DNA of 64,000 bases from Phytopythium helicoides. Lineage: Eukaryota; Oomycota; Peronosporomycetes; Pythiales; Pythiaceae. Position numbers and translations under genes: made by a program. Every line of letters begins with the position of its first letter. Positions within the stretch are counted from its first letter, which is position 1. The notes beneath the pieces are model-generated. The model was not told where the DNA came from. It saw nothing but the letters and a program-made list of their open reading frames with translations, and made no database searches. The DNA lies in assembly GCA_024867545.1 (NCBI GenBank), contig JANFNE010000064.1:1-64000 (forward strand). Direction: 5' to 3'. Positions 1 to 10,764 of the stretch are shown here, in pieces.

Positions 1-486
1 GGCGGACGAGCTGCGCTTTAGAGCGTTCAGCAGCGACGCTGTCAACGCGAAGTGACCCAAGTGATTCGTAGCCACCATCACCTCGAACCCGTCTGGGCTT
101 TCGGTGTACGGAAACCCCATGGCCCCTGCGTTGTTCACGAGGATGTCGAGCTTCTGGTGGCGCCGAAGAAATTCCGCACTGAATGCCTTGACGCTGCTCT
201 GCTCACTCGTGTCAAGTTTGATCTCTTCTACTTGACCGTGCAGCGGCTCGCCAGCGATGGCTTCTCGGATCTTTTGTGCGGCAGCAGCACTCCGCTCAGG
301 GTTTCGACACGCAAGAACAACGTCTGCACCGTGACGAGCAAGCTCGAGGGCGGTGACAAAGCCGATGCCGGAGTTGGCTCCAGTGACAATGGCGATCTTG
401 CCTTGCAGCGACGGGATGTGAGTGGCATCCCACTTGTCGGGCACTGCTCGTGTGGGGGTGACCGAGTCACTGTTTCTACACGGCAT
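1..486 (-). CDS. Short-chain dehydrogenase/reductase, partial (3' end off the window)
   Basis: The reverse strand from an ATG at 486 stays open to the left edge (162 codons). It starts with about 29 polar residues and then enters a Rossmann fold: GKIAIVTGANSGIG (the NAD(P)-binding TGxxxGxG motif), then DILVNNAG (NNAG motif), then NHLGHFALT. This is the retinol dehydrogenase / WW-domain oxidoreductase type of classical SDR, an NAD(P)H-dependent oxidoreductase acting on alcohols or ketones. The catalytic YxxxK lies beyond the edge, so substrate class cannot be judged. The frame stays open upstream of 486, so a longer N-terminus or an upstream exon is possible. It is divergent from the M96-like gene, with 288 bases between the start codons. 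Family assignment is firm; substrate is unknown. Confidence 0.9.
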   Translation of the reverse strand, partial: MPCRNSDSVTPTRAVPDKWDATHIPSLQGKIAIVTGANSGIGFVTALELARHGADVVLACRNPERSAAAAQKIREAIAGEPLHGQVEEIKLDTSEQSSVKAFSAEFLRRHQKLDILVNNAGAMGFPYTESPDGFEVMVATNHLGHFALTASLLNALKRSSSA

Positions 487-741
487 GAGTTCGCTGATGT
501 GGATGGCAGAGATTGAGCGGGTTCTTCTTTGATGGAGATCGTGAATTTGACAATGAGCCTTGGGATCGAGTTCAGACCGAATCAACGATCATCAAACAAC
601 GAAGCGGAGAGGATCAGGTCACGATGGTAACGAATGTGGCTTCTCCAATTGCTGAAGTTGCATGAGATAATCACCTCGGTCAGGTCAACATTTCCTCGAT
701 GATACCGTCATTCTATGATGCTGATCTGAAGGCCGTGAATA

Positions 742-757
742 CCTCATTTCCACTTTA
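742..757 (+). promoter_or_regulatory. Oomycete initiator (Inr) of the M96-like gene
   Basis: CCTCATTTCCACTTTA matches the oomycete Inr consensus GCTCATTYYNCAWTTT at 14 of the first 16 positions and sits 18 bases before the ATG at 775. It would give a 5' leader of about 30 bases, normal for oomycetes. Confidence 0.6.
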
Positions 758-774
758 GATCTCAACTGCGCTGG

Positions 775-2307
775 ATGAGCAGTCCAGCAGATGACGACGA
801 CTCCTCGACGCTTGACGCGGCGCTTGCGTTCATTGACTCGTTCGATTCGACGGGGGGAGCGACGCCAGTCGACCACACCTCGGCTCCCTCATCACAAGAC
901 CAAAGCCCTCGCTCACCAGCTAGTTTAAAGCGCGAGACCCGTGTGCGGAGTGCTCAGGCATCTGCACGGCACTACTACAAGAGACGCGAAGAGATGTTTG
1001 AGCTACGAGAGCAGGTGAAGCTGCTGGAGTTCCAGTTAGCCGCTATCAAGTCTGCAGCAAGTGGGCATGGGCAACGTTCGCCACAACACAGCACTTTGAC
1101 TTCCACGTCGTCGTCGAACCATGTTGCTTCAGCTAGCCATCTCAGAACGCAGCTGGAACACCGAGGTCCGCTCCAAAGAGAACGATCTGCGCTCCATCAG
1201 GAGAAGGTTGAGCGCCAGCTGCGTCGGAATGCTGAGGTGATAAATCGCCACCTACGTGAGGCGCTCCGTCACCAACAACGCATTGCTATGCAGCTGTCGC
1301 GTATAGTAGAGAAGCGGCTCAAGTCAAAGGTATGCCCGCTGCTGTCATTTTGTGTGGCTACGTGCTCTCACTAGTGAGCTCACCCAATTTATTTATTTCT
1401 CCTAGGATATAGCGCATGTACTTGAAGCAACTGTTGCCCCATCAACTACCATTCACTCATCTCGAGCAGTTAGGAAGGGTGGTCACATTTCTAGCTCTTT
1501 TACAACTTCGGAGAGAGACGCCGTCATGCATGATCTCAGGAGCCGTCTTCGAAGATTATGCACGGAGATTGAAGCGAGCTTTTGCGCGATCAAAGGAGAC
1601 GGGGTCATATCTTCGAGCATTGAGGTAAAACAGCACCCGCAGCTTGGATCCCTCGTCGAGGTTTTTTCAACGACAGCACTACCATGCGCAATGAACGAAG
1701 CTTGGGCTGTTTACAATAATGCCGTGAATTGTTTGAAAGGTATTCCGGACGAAGCCAGCTCGTACAGGTTTGAGGTGTGTTTTGTGAATCTCAAACCCTC
1801 AACTCTCTTTACGCCATGTGCGCTCACGCAGTTCTTGGTTTGCCGGTTCAGGTTCGAGTCATCGACAATTATATCTCCGAAAAGCTGTATTCCCTTACGT
1901 TTGAAAATCAACAGTTTGGTCTAGTCCAACTAGATGGAGTATTGCTGTTGCAGAAGATAGACCAAGAAAATAACTGCATGTACTTGGGTACAGCATTGAC
2001 GCTTCCGCGCAATCATCGACTGCGGTTCCGTGAATGTGCTTGCATTGCAATTTCCAAGTCCGTCCCTGATCCAAGTCAGCGCTGCATATTTCGTCAGCGA
2101 TACCGACTCTTTGCTGAAACAGCTGAAGCAAATGATGAACACGATCAAGACGGGATCGATGAGACGGAGCAAGGAAATACAAGTGATGAATTTAAGCGGT
2201 TTGTTTTAAATGCGCTTGCGTCAAGAATGCGAAGCACAATGCGAACACTCGAGGACGCACTACTTCGATGCGTTGGTGGAAACACACCAGTCATTCCGGG
2301 CCTGTAG
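775..2307 (+). CDS. M96 mating-specific-like protein (oomycete family), three exons
   Basis: Predicted exons are 775-1329, 1406-1774 and 1852-2307, giving 459 residues. Both introns (76 and 77 bases, GTATGC..CCTAG and GTGTGT..TTCAG) are phase 0 and needed to keep the frame. The N-terminus has the acidic AALAFIDSF stretch, then a basic segment (RVRSAQASARHYYKRREE) running into a predicted coiled coil near residues 65-95, and a second helical stretch near 125-185. The C-terminal half has the mixed character of the START-like region of oomycete M96-type proteins. M96 was described as mating-induced in Phytophthora infestans; the molecular function of the family is unknown. Assignment rests on resemblance of the N-terminal layout, not on a search. 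The gene is convergent with the flavin reductase, 168 bases apart. Confidence 0.65.
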
Positions 2308-2475
2308 AATACACGTATATTGACCGGTCTCTATATTGCTTTTCTTCGCTTTCCAACAACGCTAGGCAACCACAAAACTCTCACTTCGAAGGAGCGTCTA
2401 TCCCGAATGAAAGGACATCGGTCAGCTCTGTCTGCCGCTTCCATCTCAGCTGCCATACGACGGTGTGATTGTACT

Positions 2476-3434
2476 TTAGAGCTCACCCTTACCGCCAGAT
2501 TCAAGACTACTATCCTTGCGTGACACGCCATCACGAGAAACCGCAGGAACGACGTAGCCGAACACCTTGCTACCCAAAAACGTCAGATATGGCTCACTGT
2601 GATCGTCGCGCGGAATGAAGTTACGTCCGTCCCAGTAGCTCTCGAGCGCCCATCCTGCGAGCAACGAGCACCGGAGCAACAAGTGCCCGTCGTCCTCGGT
2701 CACTGTGTGCACGCGACAGAGCATGTGTGCGGCGCATCCTCGGATGCCAAAGCACCGTCGTGCTGCGTCTTCGATCTCCAATCGTGCGAGTTCCTTCTTG
2801 GACAGCTTTCTCTTCTTGCTGGATCCGTCGGAAGGATTGGAGGTGGCGTCTGTATCGGGTGCATGTGTTTCTTGGTGGTAGTCGTCCTCGCCGCCTCCAA
2901 GCGTGCAGGTGTGAATATCCAGCAGCTTCAACTTGTCGCCTGTAGACCCGGAGGAGCCTCCAATGGCCAGCACCATTTCCTCCATTCCTCGTACAGGCAC
3001 ATTGAGTGCTTCAAGACGTCAGTGAGCTTCTGAACGTCTCCAAAGCGTTGCATGTCATTGGACCGTACCGAATACCGCTCCTGGCACATTAATGTTGGCC
3101 GCCGTGTGTCTCCCGGCGTTGATCGAACACACGAAGCCTCCCTGCAAATCAACCAGCACGTCGGACTCAGTGTCCGTGTCCACGCAACGCAGCGATAACG
3201 CGCGGTCGCAGCGCCGTAAACGTGTTCGCCAACCACAAATCCGGCGGATCCGAGACCACTGAATGATCATACCTGGTTGTTGATCGGAGTTAGCCAGGTA
3301 ATCGTCATGACGTTGCGGGCGCCGTCGACGCCCGTCGAGGTCAGCAGACACACTGGATTCGCGAAGAGCAGGCGCGCCAGCATGCCTCGGTCCACGCGCA
3401 GCATGGCGGCGTTCATTCGCGCACCTTCCGCCAT
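2476..3434 (-). CDS. Flavin-reductase-like domain protein (FMN-binding split barrel)
   Basis: Predicted exons on the reverse strand are 3434-3273, 3141-3069 and 3008-2476, joined by introns of 131 and 60 bases, giving 255 residues. The product shows the order expected of the flavin reductase-like / DIM6-NTAB family: ANPVCLLTS, then NVMTITWLTP, then GGFVCSIN.GRHTAANI and PGAVFALNVPV. These line up with the conserved xxNxMTxSW, SxxRxTxxxI and FxxN core that binds FMN. The C-terminal part has a lysine-rich insert (SSKKRKLSKKE) that could be nuclear or simply a loop. The second exon is only 73 bases and was placed by restoring the SINxxRHT...FALN motif. The start at 3434 is the first ATG of the conserved frame; an ATG at 3545 would add 37 residues. 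Likely a flavin-dependent oxidoreductase of unknown substrate. Confidence 0.75.
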
Positions 3435-3813
3435 CGTAGCTGCTCGCGTCTCGACGTGACGAAATGGGCCACGTCGGCACCACGTGCCACTACGCGCAAA
3501 TTCTGCAAGGCGTGCGCATACATCGGTAAATATCAGCTTTCTCATGAGACTATTTACCCAAATAGTATAGTGATTCGGACGTGCTTCTGTAATTTTTCGC
3601 GCTGGATACCACAGAGGACTCTACCGGGCATTCGTGCAGGGCAGACTCGCCGACAAGCAGCGCCGCCGCCGCCGCCGCGCCCCGAGCAGCTCCAGCCGCC
3701 GCCCGCGCCGCCTCCGCGTCTCGCTGGGCCTCCGACGCGTCCTGAAGCCCCCGCAGGCCGAGTTTCCCGCTTTTCCGCGCCTCCAGGGCCCTCTGGGAGC
3801 CGAGTTGGACCCC

Positions 3814-5957
3814 ATGGCGGCCGCCCCGATCGCCCGCAAGCACTATGAGCTCATTGTGCAGGACGAGTACCTCGTGGTGCTGCACCCGCAGCACCCGCTG
3901 TGTCTGCTGCTGCCGAGAGCGGTGGCGCCCGGCGACACGACGCTCGACGTGTCGGTGGAGCACGTGGGCGAGTTCCAGCACCTGCACGGTCGCCGCATGA
4001 CGTTCGACGCCATCTACGGCATCTTCTGGCTGCTGCGCGGACCCTACCTCGCCATGGTGACGCAGTCCAAGGTTGCGGCGCGCGGGGTGGACGACAAGGA
4101 GATCCGACTCGTGCAGAAGCTCGAGCTGCTGCTGATCCCTACGCAGAACATGCCGGCTCTCACGCCTGCGCAGGAGGACGACGAGCGTCGGTACCTCGAC
4201 ATGCTCACGCGCGACATTGAGGCGCAGAAGCTGCACTTTGCCAAGGACTACGACCTCACGCACACGCTTCAGCGTACGCTTTGTGCAGGATTGGGAGCCG
4301 GATGGAGTTTCTTGTGAGTCTAAAATGACGTTGCAATGCGCAGGGATCGCGGCCTTCAACGGAAAGATCGGCACGATCGCGGAGCGCGCCGACCCGCGCT
4401 TCTTCTGGAACCAGACTGCGTCTTCCGTGTTTATCGGTACGATGATGGGGCTCGATTGACTGCAGTATGGCGAGTAAGTGTTGACGTGGTGATCATCGAT
4501 GCGCCTCCAACAGAGAAGAAGTTCTTTGAGTGGGTCACGCCCATGATGCAGGCGCACATTGAGGTGACCGAGTCGGTCAAGGTCAACGATGCGAGTTTCA
4601 AGATTCTGTACATTTCACGTCGATCGTGCAAGCGTCAGGGCACGCGCTTCACGATGCGCGGTGTGGACGAAGAAGGCAACGTGGCAAACTTTGTCGAGAC
4701 CGAGCAGATCTGCCTGTTCTCGGATGGCCGCCAGACGTCTTTTGTGCAGATTCGTGGATCGATTCCTTTGTACTGGAGCTCGCCTGTCACGATGAAGTAT
4801 GCACCCAAGGTGTACCAAATCAGCAATCCTGAGAAGAACGTCACTGCGTTCCAGAAGCATGCGTACGAGCTCATGAAGCTCTACGGTCGAGTGCTCATCG
4901 TGAACCTCATTGACAAGAAGAAGGAGCAGCTGAAGTTGGGCGAGGCGCTTTCAAAGACCCTCGCGCATGCAGTGGAGAAGGATGCCCACATTTTGGCCAA
5001 CATTCGTCTCGTGTGGTTTGACTTTCATCACGAATGCCGCAACATGAAGTGGGGGAACCTCGAGAAGCTCATCAAGCAGGTCGACGATGACTTCATGAAC
5101 TATGGGTGCGTGTGTGTTAGTTTTCTTTGATGGTGACGTGGCTACACGGATGCTAACTTTTGTTGTTGTCATGAAACAGTTACTTCTGCAGGAACGCTGA
5201 CGGCGAGGTCATCAACAACCAGTCAGGTGTTGTGCGTACTAACTGCATGGACAATTTGGACCGCACGAATGTCGTCCAGGTGTGTTGATCTCGCGATTGT
5301 TTTGTGCAATGGGTGCTCGAGAAGCTGACTTTATTGGTGGATACACAGTCACTCTTTGGTCGCCGCAGTCTGCTGCTGCAGTTGAACGAGATGGACGCGC
5401 TCAAGGGCAATGTGCTCAACTCCCCGTTTGTGGACTTTGAGCTGACGTTCAAGCGTGTGTGGGGCAACAACGCCGACGCGATCAGTCTTTTCTACGCTGG
5501 CACGGGTGCGCTGAAGACGGACTTTACTCGTACCGGGAAGCGCACCAAGAAGGGTGCGCTCATGGACGGCTACAACTCGTGCGTGCGCTACATCATGAAT
5601 AACTTCATGGACGGGTACCGCCAGGACGTGGTGGACTTGTTGCTCGGCCGCTTCACGGTGTCGCGCAGCAAGCCATCTCCGTTCAGCTCGCAGGGTGATG
5701 TGGCCAGTGAGACGTTGGAGTCGGTAGCTGCCAAGTTGCTGGGACTTTTCATTGCGCTGTTCCTATTCGAGTCGTACCGCGCCGGCCCCGAGGGCCACTT
5801 TGTGGGCACCGTCGCTCGCGCGCTGTTCACGACACTGGCGATCGTCGGTGGGCTGTTCTCCGTGCTGGTCAAGAAGGGGAACGGGCTGGGGCCAAAGCTT
5901 GTGCGCCTGCCGCGCTTCCGCCCGCAGGATGGCTGTATGACGAGCTGGAAGCTCTAG
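3814..5957 (+). CDS. SAC1: SAC1-type phosphoinositide phosphatase, five exons
   Basis: Predicted exons are 3814-4273, 4344-4436, 4514-5105, 5180-5279 and 5349-5957 (introns of 70, 77, 74 and 69 bases), giving 617 residues against about 590-620 in yeast and human Sac1. The order of signatures is diagnostic: [59 protein letters not shown], the catalytic CX5R loop in [12 protein letters not shown], then [18 protein letters not shown]. The C-terminus has two hydrophobic segments (around [10 protein letters not shown] and [13 protein letters not shown]), as in ER/Golgi-anchored Sac1, which dephosphorylates PtdIns4P and related lipids. The ATG at 3814 is the first in frame; the open frame upstream is Arg/Pro-rich and lacks ATG. 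Divergent from the flavin reductase. Confidence 0.95.
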
Positions 5958-7262
5958 ACTGCGTGTAGACTTTTCTCTTGGCTAGATAGCGCGATCGTTC
6001 CTAATGTGTAAGCAAGGGTGCTGACGGAGAAGCGTGAGTGGCGCAAGGGCTTCTTGCCATAGAGCCGCAGGTGGCAGTAGAGAACCGATGCGAATGCACG
6101 AAACACTTTGGCGTGAGCTCCACTCCTTCTGAGCCTCGTGCCCAAGCAAGCAGCTCAAAGCTGCTCTCGCTTCTCGCCACTCGAATGTTCCCCTGGCACG
6201 CGCTGCTTACACGCCGTATCCACGCGCTTTAATCATCAGCCCACCGCGCGTGTCTTGGCGTCCCAGCGATAGACACGCCGCGCATTTGACAATCGCATAC
6301 TCTTCCCCGACACATTGGTCAAACCAAATCCGTACCACGCAGCGCAGCTCTTCGTCCCCAAGCAGAAAAAAAAAAAGCAGCAGCAGCATCCAGCGAAAGC
6401 TTCAAGGCCACTAGATCTTTTCGAGTGCTGCTTGGGTGCTGGGTAAGGAATGATCCCACATTGAAGACACTGACAGCCTCCGTCTCACGGTCTGAAGCAG
6501 CCGGCTCAAGTCTGAAGTTGTCGCTTCAACCAGATTTTCGCACAGCCTCATCCATCATCATCCGCCCCCAGTCCGCCGAATGTCGCTCCAGTGCTCCGTA
6601 GTAGAGGCTTGCGCTTCTCCATTCTTGACTCGTGACAGGGTGGGACATTGCGTCGGGCAGCGTGAGCATTGCGCTGCGACGGAATAGCGCACGTCTTGCG
6701 TCTCAACAGCATCTAATCACCCTTATCTCGCAACGAACGCCCCCTTAAACGGCAACTGCAGTCCGATTTATGGCTGCATTTCTCCCGCGCTAAGTTTAGT
6801 TGGATCGGACCGGAATTTGAATTGATATGGAGGATTGTATGGATGCGTGATAAACGACCTTTGAACGGCGGGACAAGAGAGGTTCAATGTGAACCTTAGC
6901 GAGAGAAGGCGGCCAAGCCACGTCGTGATCGCGCATTCGTCATCACCACTGCACTCCTCGCCGTTGATTGGCTGCCGGAAAAGAATCACAACGCTGATTG
7001 GCTGAATTTCAACTGTAACATCAATGAGAAAAAGACACGAAGGTCGACGCGCCTCCGTGTTGATTGCTTGCTGGTGCACCTCCTCGTGCTCGCGGCTTCA
7101 ACAGCTGCCGGTGTCCAATTACATTTGATACATCGGTTAAACAAATGGACACCACCAAAACATCTCGTATACATTCTGAGCTCCATTAAACCTTCACAAT
7201 TCAATACCAGAAGATATCCGATGGCGATCTACTAGCGAATATCGCGGCTGGTGGTCGGGACA
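5958..7262 (+). other. Gene-free stretch with paired CCAAT boxes
   Basis: I see no gene here that I can support; open frames are short and of odd composition. At 6964-6974 and 6995-7004 the sequence TGATTGGCTG (inverted CCAAT box) occurs twice, 30 bases apart, close to three helical turns. They could serve the small gene starting at 7380 or be chance. Confidence 0.4.
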
Positions 7263-7276
7263 TCATTCATCATTCA
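7263..7276 (+). promoter_or_regulatory. Possible oomycete Inr of the small mitochondrial-type gene
   Basis: TCATTCATCATTCA resembles the core TCATTYYNCAWTTT with two mismatches, 104 bases before the ATG at 7380. The match is weaker than at 31339. Confidence 0.3.
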
Positions 7277-7379
7277 CGTGAGGTTTCCTCGACTTCTGGC
7301 CAGCCAAGTAGCTCTTCACTTTTGAATCTGCCTCGGCCTGTCGACTCGACACTCTTCCGCCCAAACCTCCAAGTCAAGA

Positions 7380-7697
7380 ATGCTCTCACGCTCGGTCCAG
7401 CGGCTACAGGTCTCTGCTGCTCGCGCTATCAACACGTCGGCTCCCACCAAGGTGCTGCAGCACGTGGCGCAGGCCACGCCGTCGCCGGCTCAGGGCATCC
7501 CGCCGCTTTCGTCGGGCGAGCTGGCCTGGTGCGAGATCTACGGTGTTGACTACGAGCGCCAGCTGCAGGAGGCGCTCGAGGAGTCGCCACTGCTGGTGAC
7601 CAACTCGGCCAACGTCATGATGGCCACCGAGTCCCCCGCTCCCAAGGACCCCAAGGCCGACATCTGGAACGTCGTATTCGGCAAGCAGGCCAAGTAG
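7380..7697 (+). CDS. Small conserved-looking protein with mitochondrial-type presequence, function unknown
   Basis: A single-exon frame of 105 residues. The first 22 residues (MLSRSVQRLQVSAARAINTS) have no acidic residue, regular Arg and hydrophobic/Ser spacing and the look of a cleavable mitochondrial targeting helix. The mature part is acidic in the middle (YERQLQEALEES) and ends in a lysine-rich tail. I do not recognise a family; the size and presequence would suit an accessory subunit of a mitochondrial complex, but that is inference. Support for being real: a plain ATG, balanced codon use, a possible initiator upstream and a clean convergent arrangement with CWF19L1 (about 290 bases between stop codons). 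Confidence 0.6.
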   Translation: MLSRSVQRLQVSAARAINTSAPTKVLQHVAQATPSPAQGIPPLSSGELAWCEIYGVDYERQLQEALEESPLLVTNSANVMMATESPAPKDPKADIWNVVFGKQAK

Positions 7698-7989
7698 ACG
7701 CCAGCCCCACCACCCACGAGCTTGATTGAAGTGTCGAGTGAGTCTATTTTATAGCGTGCCAGCACCCGTCGACGTCCCGCAAGTGCATGAAGCATTGGAT
7801 CGGCACGACGAGGAATTCATCATCCAGCTCGCTGGCATTATTAGTAGCGTTCCCCACGTTGTAACAATCAATATCTCATCATCGTCAACCAATACCAAAG
7901 ACCGAGATTCCTTCCCAACGATGCGTTGTCTTCTTCTTGTCAGCTAGCCTATCTCTCTATCTTTGCAACCGCATCGAGGTGGTTTTCAC

Positions 7990-9931
7990 TCACTCGTCCT
8001 CGTCGTCCACGGTAAAGTCGAATGGCTGCCACGCCTTCTTGAACTCGTTGGTGAGCGCTTCCTCTTCGTCCTTAGACACGACGCAGAACTTCCAGTTCGA
8101 GCGGCGTGGCATGCCGAGCACGCACGCAGCCGCATGTCGACCGAACTGGACGTAGTGCTTGTCCTCGACGATATTCAGCAACCGGGAGGTTCCATCCCGC
8201 CCGTCCGGCAGCTCAGCGTAGAAGAACGGTCTGCCGTCGGTCTTTTCCTTCAGGTCGTCATCACTCGACAGCTCCTCGAACTTGACGCGGTACTTGTCGC
8301 CCTCGACCTCGAACACGCGGCGAGCGTTCGCTGCCAAGTCTTTTGGCACGCCAACGCACTGCAAGTGGCAATGTGTCGCGCCGATGGTGGTAGTGTTTCG
8401 GTCAAATACCAACAACTCTTTGCCTTGCGACGCAAAGTACTTTCGCAGCGCCTCCTTGAAACGATCCATCTCCTTCCACGTCGCATCACTCAGCTTCATC
8501 GTCGACATCTCGTGGGCGATAGGAACGATCAGGACGTGATCCACGCTGATGGCACCTTTCGGCATAGCCAGATAGGCTTCTTCCCCGATGCTTACGATCA
8601 AATGCCGCTCCAGCGAAGGCGTCGCCAAACAAAACCAGCACTCGGTGCGTTCAGGTACCGGCTGTCGATTATTCCCGCGCCGATCGTGGCCGCCTTGACC
8701 AGGAATGAGGTTGCCACGCCGCTGACCGCGCTCCGCAAGTCTCTGGTCGTAGAAAAATTGCCCTGAGCCTGCTCCCTTTTGCGTCAACTCTGCGACTTGC
8801 TCGGCTGACAAACCGCCTCGGTTAGAGCCATCAATTCGCTGTCGCTTCAGTGCGCGTTCGTTTTCTCTGTTGCGCTGCTCTTGGCTTGCGTGGATGTACG
8901 GGTTTTGAGTCGTGCCAGCAGGAATGTCGACTTGGGCGGATGAATCAGAGCTCACAGACGTCGGCGTCACCTGGAGAGCGTGCAGGTACTTCTTTGTCTT
9001 GTCTTTCGTTGTGTTGACGCTGGCAAGCGAGATCAAACGCGTCAGCTGTTTCCGTCCCGACGCAGCGTGGTCGCTCACGTAGGGCAGGCGTTGGTAGAAC
9101 ACGTCTGCAGTCGAAATGTGATACTTGGGCAGCACAACCTCCAGCATCTTGGCGACGCTTGAGCTACCTTGACTATGCTGCAGCTCGGCGGGAAGCTGCT
9201 GCTCCGGCAAGAGCTCCTGAAAACTAGCAACACATGAGCTTATGTTGGGAGCGCGAATTCAACTCACCAGCAGCATTTACCTGGACGGGAGCTCGGCCGT
9301 GAAGAGGAAATCAATCTCATTCTCCTTTCCAGCCTCTACAATCTCGCTCGCCAGCGCCGCGACCTAGAAACAAAATAAAAGCCCCACTCGCGTCAGTATA
9401 GCAGCAGCTCCATCATCTCCCCAAACACACACACACACACAGCTCCTCACATCGTCATCTGAATAGCGGAAAGGCCCCGCAGCGTCATCTCCATCGGCAG
9501 CTCGCACTCCCGACAGGTACGCGATCGTCAGCCCGTTGATCTGCTCTCGTCCACTTCCCAATATCAGCGCTGCTCCCATCCAATCAACCACCAAAACCCC
9601 TCACCGTCGTGACGCCCTTGCCAGCCAGCACAAAGCAGTTGGGCGCGATCTCCACCGGCCCACTCGTCGCCTGCTGGATCCTGTCGAGCAGCTCCCGCTG
9701 CGCCTCGTCCTCCAGCTGATCGCGAGGCGGCTCGTCGCCAATCAGCACATACACGGGAAGCGGAACGGCCGCGTCGCCGCGCAGCAGCTCTGAGGGGAAG
9801 GGCAGCGCGCCGCCCACCACCAGCAGCAGCTCGAAGCCGCCGCCCTTGGCCGACGCGTTGAGCTTGCGCGCGCGCTCCAGCAGCGGCGCCCAGCGCCCGC
9901 GCGCGGCGCCACTTAGCAGGACCTTGGGCAT
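7990..9931 (-). CDS. CWF19L1: CWF19-like protein 1 homologue, four exons
   Basis: Predicted exons are 9931-9605, 9540-9451, 9363-9281 and 9223-7990 (introns of 64, 87 and 57 bases), giving 577 residues. The N-terminal ~200 residues follow the CWF19L1 metallophosphatase-like pattern (FELLLVVGGALPF, GLTIAYLSG). A disordered middle follows, then the CwfJ C-terminal domain 1: ECWFCLATPSLERHLIVSIG, PKGAISVDHVLIVPIAHE and the HIT-like GATHCHLQCVGVP. The last part is CwfJ C-terminal domain 2 (MPRRSNWKFCVVS). Family members take part in spliceosome disassembly and lariat debranching with Drn1/Dbr1-type partners in the nucleus. Exon 4 was placed at 9223 because only that AG restores the frame. Intron 2 contains a (CA)n run at about 9425-9441. 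Confidence 0.92.
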
Positions 9932-10764
9932 GCTCGAGGATGGAGGAAGGTGCCTTGGACGAGGAGGTGGCTTGCATTCAGTATAGTATACTTAGTGAGG
10001 TAAGTGGCATTGGTCGTACCGTGACTGCTTTTTTTTGGAACTAATAGAATCAAATTGAAGCGTAAAGTGCAGTTGCTCCATAAATGGAACAAATGTACTC
10101 AAAATAGACCTTGCTCGCCCAATGTGCCAATGTGCTCGGCGACGGATTAGAATGGGTTCATAATAGTCTGCAGATATTTGGACCAATCTAGATGCTGGAA
10201 TGGATTGAAAGCATGTGATTGGAGGATATTGGAGATGGCACTCTTGTGAAGGAGAGGGGCTACTCTTGGGGCTGCTGCTGAATTTGCCGAGGTGTACCCA
10301 TTGTGGAGACACTGAACTTTTTGGAGGTGAGGCTTGAGAGGTGATGACGATCGCAGCCTGGTGGATGATATGGTCGCCTGGCAGAGCCGGCGGGTAACGC
10401 AAGAGGCGTACAGTATCAGGCTCGACCTCGTGCTCTGTGCGGGATCCATGTACACGAGGATCTGCGTGGGTGCCGCTGTCCGAACGGTGATGGCAGATCG
10501 TATGGACATGGAACCCAAACCAGAGGCAGGCTGTTCCAACCATTTCCATATGCGCGGGCGTGTGGATAGAGTACGGCGAACGAACAGGTTCCATTGCGTG
10601 CCGAGGAGTCATATGGGCGATCTGCATCTATACCATGTGTGGCTAGCTCGACGTTGAGGTCGCTGACTCGCCTCCTCTCCACACTCTCCGTTTTACCACC
10701 AGAACGGCCCACCATCTTCACCAGCAAGCCTCCAGCCCGGTCTCCTATCAACTGAGCAATCTCC
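9932..10764. other. Intergenic stretch between CWF19L1 and tyrosinase A
   Basis: A reverse-strand frame of 211 codons (10627-9992) crosses this stretch, but it is rich in His/Ser/Pro and matches no family I know, so I treat it as chance. I see no RNA gene or mobile element. It probably holds the two divergent promoters. Confidence 0.4.

Noticed and set aside
3142..3272. Reading the first flavin-reductase intron as coding
   Set aside because: The in-frame text (GMIIQWSRIRRICGWRT) does not fit the family, while splicing joins WLTPINNQ to GGFVCSIN as expected.
9992..10627. Reverse-strand frame of 211 codons upstream of tyrosinase A
   Set aside because: His/Ser/Pro-rich with no family pattern, no initiator and no orthologue I can recall; long chance frames are common at this base composition.
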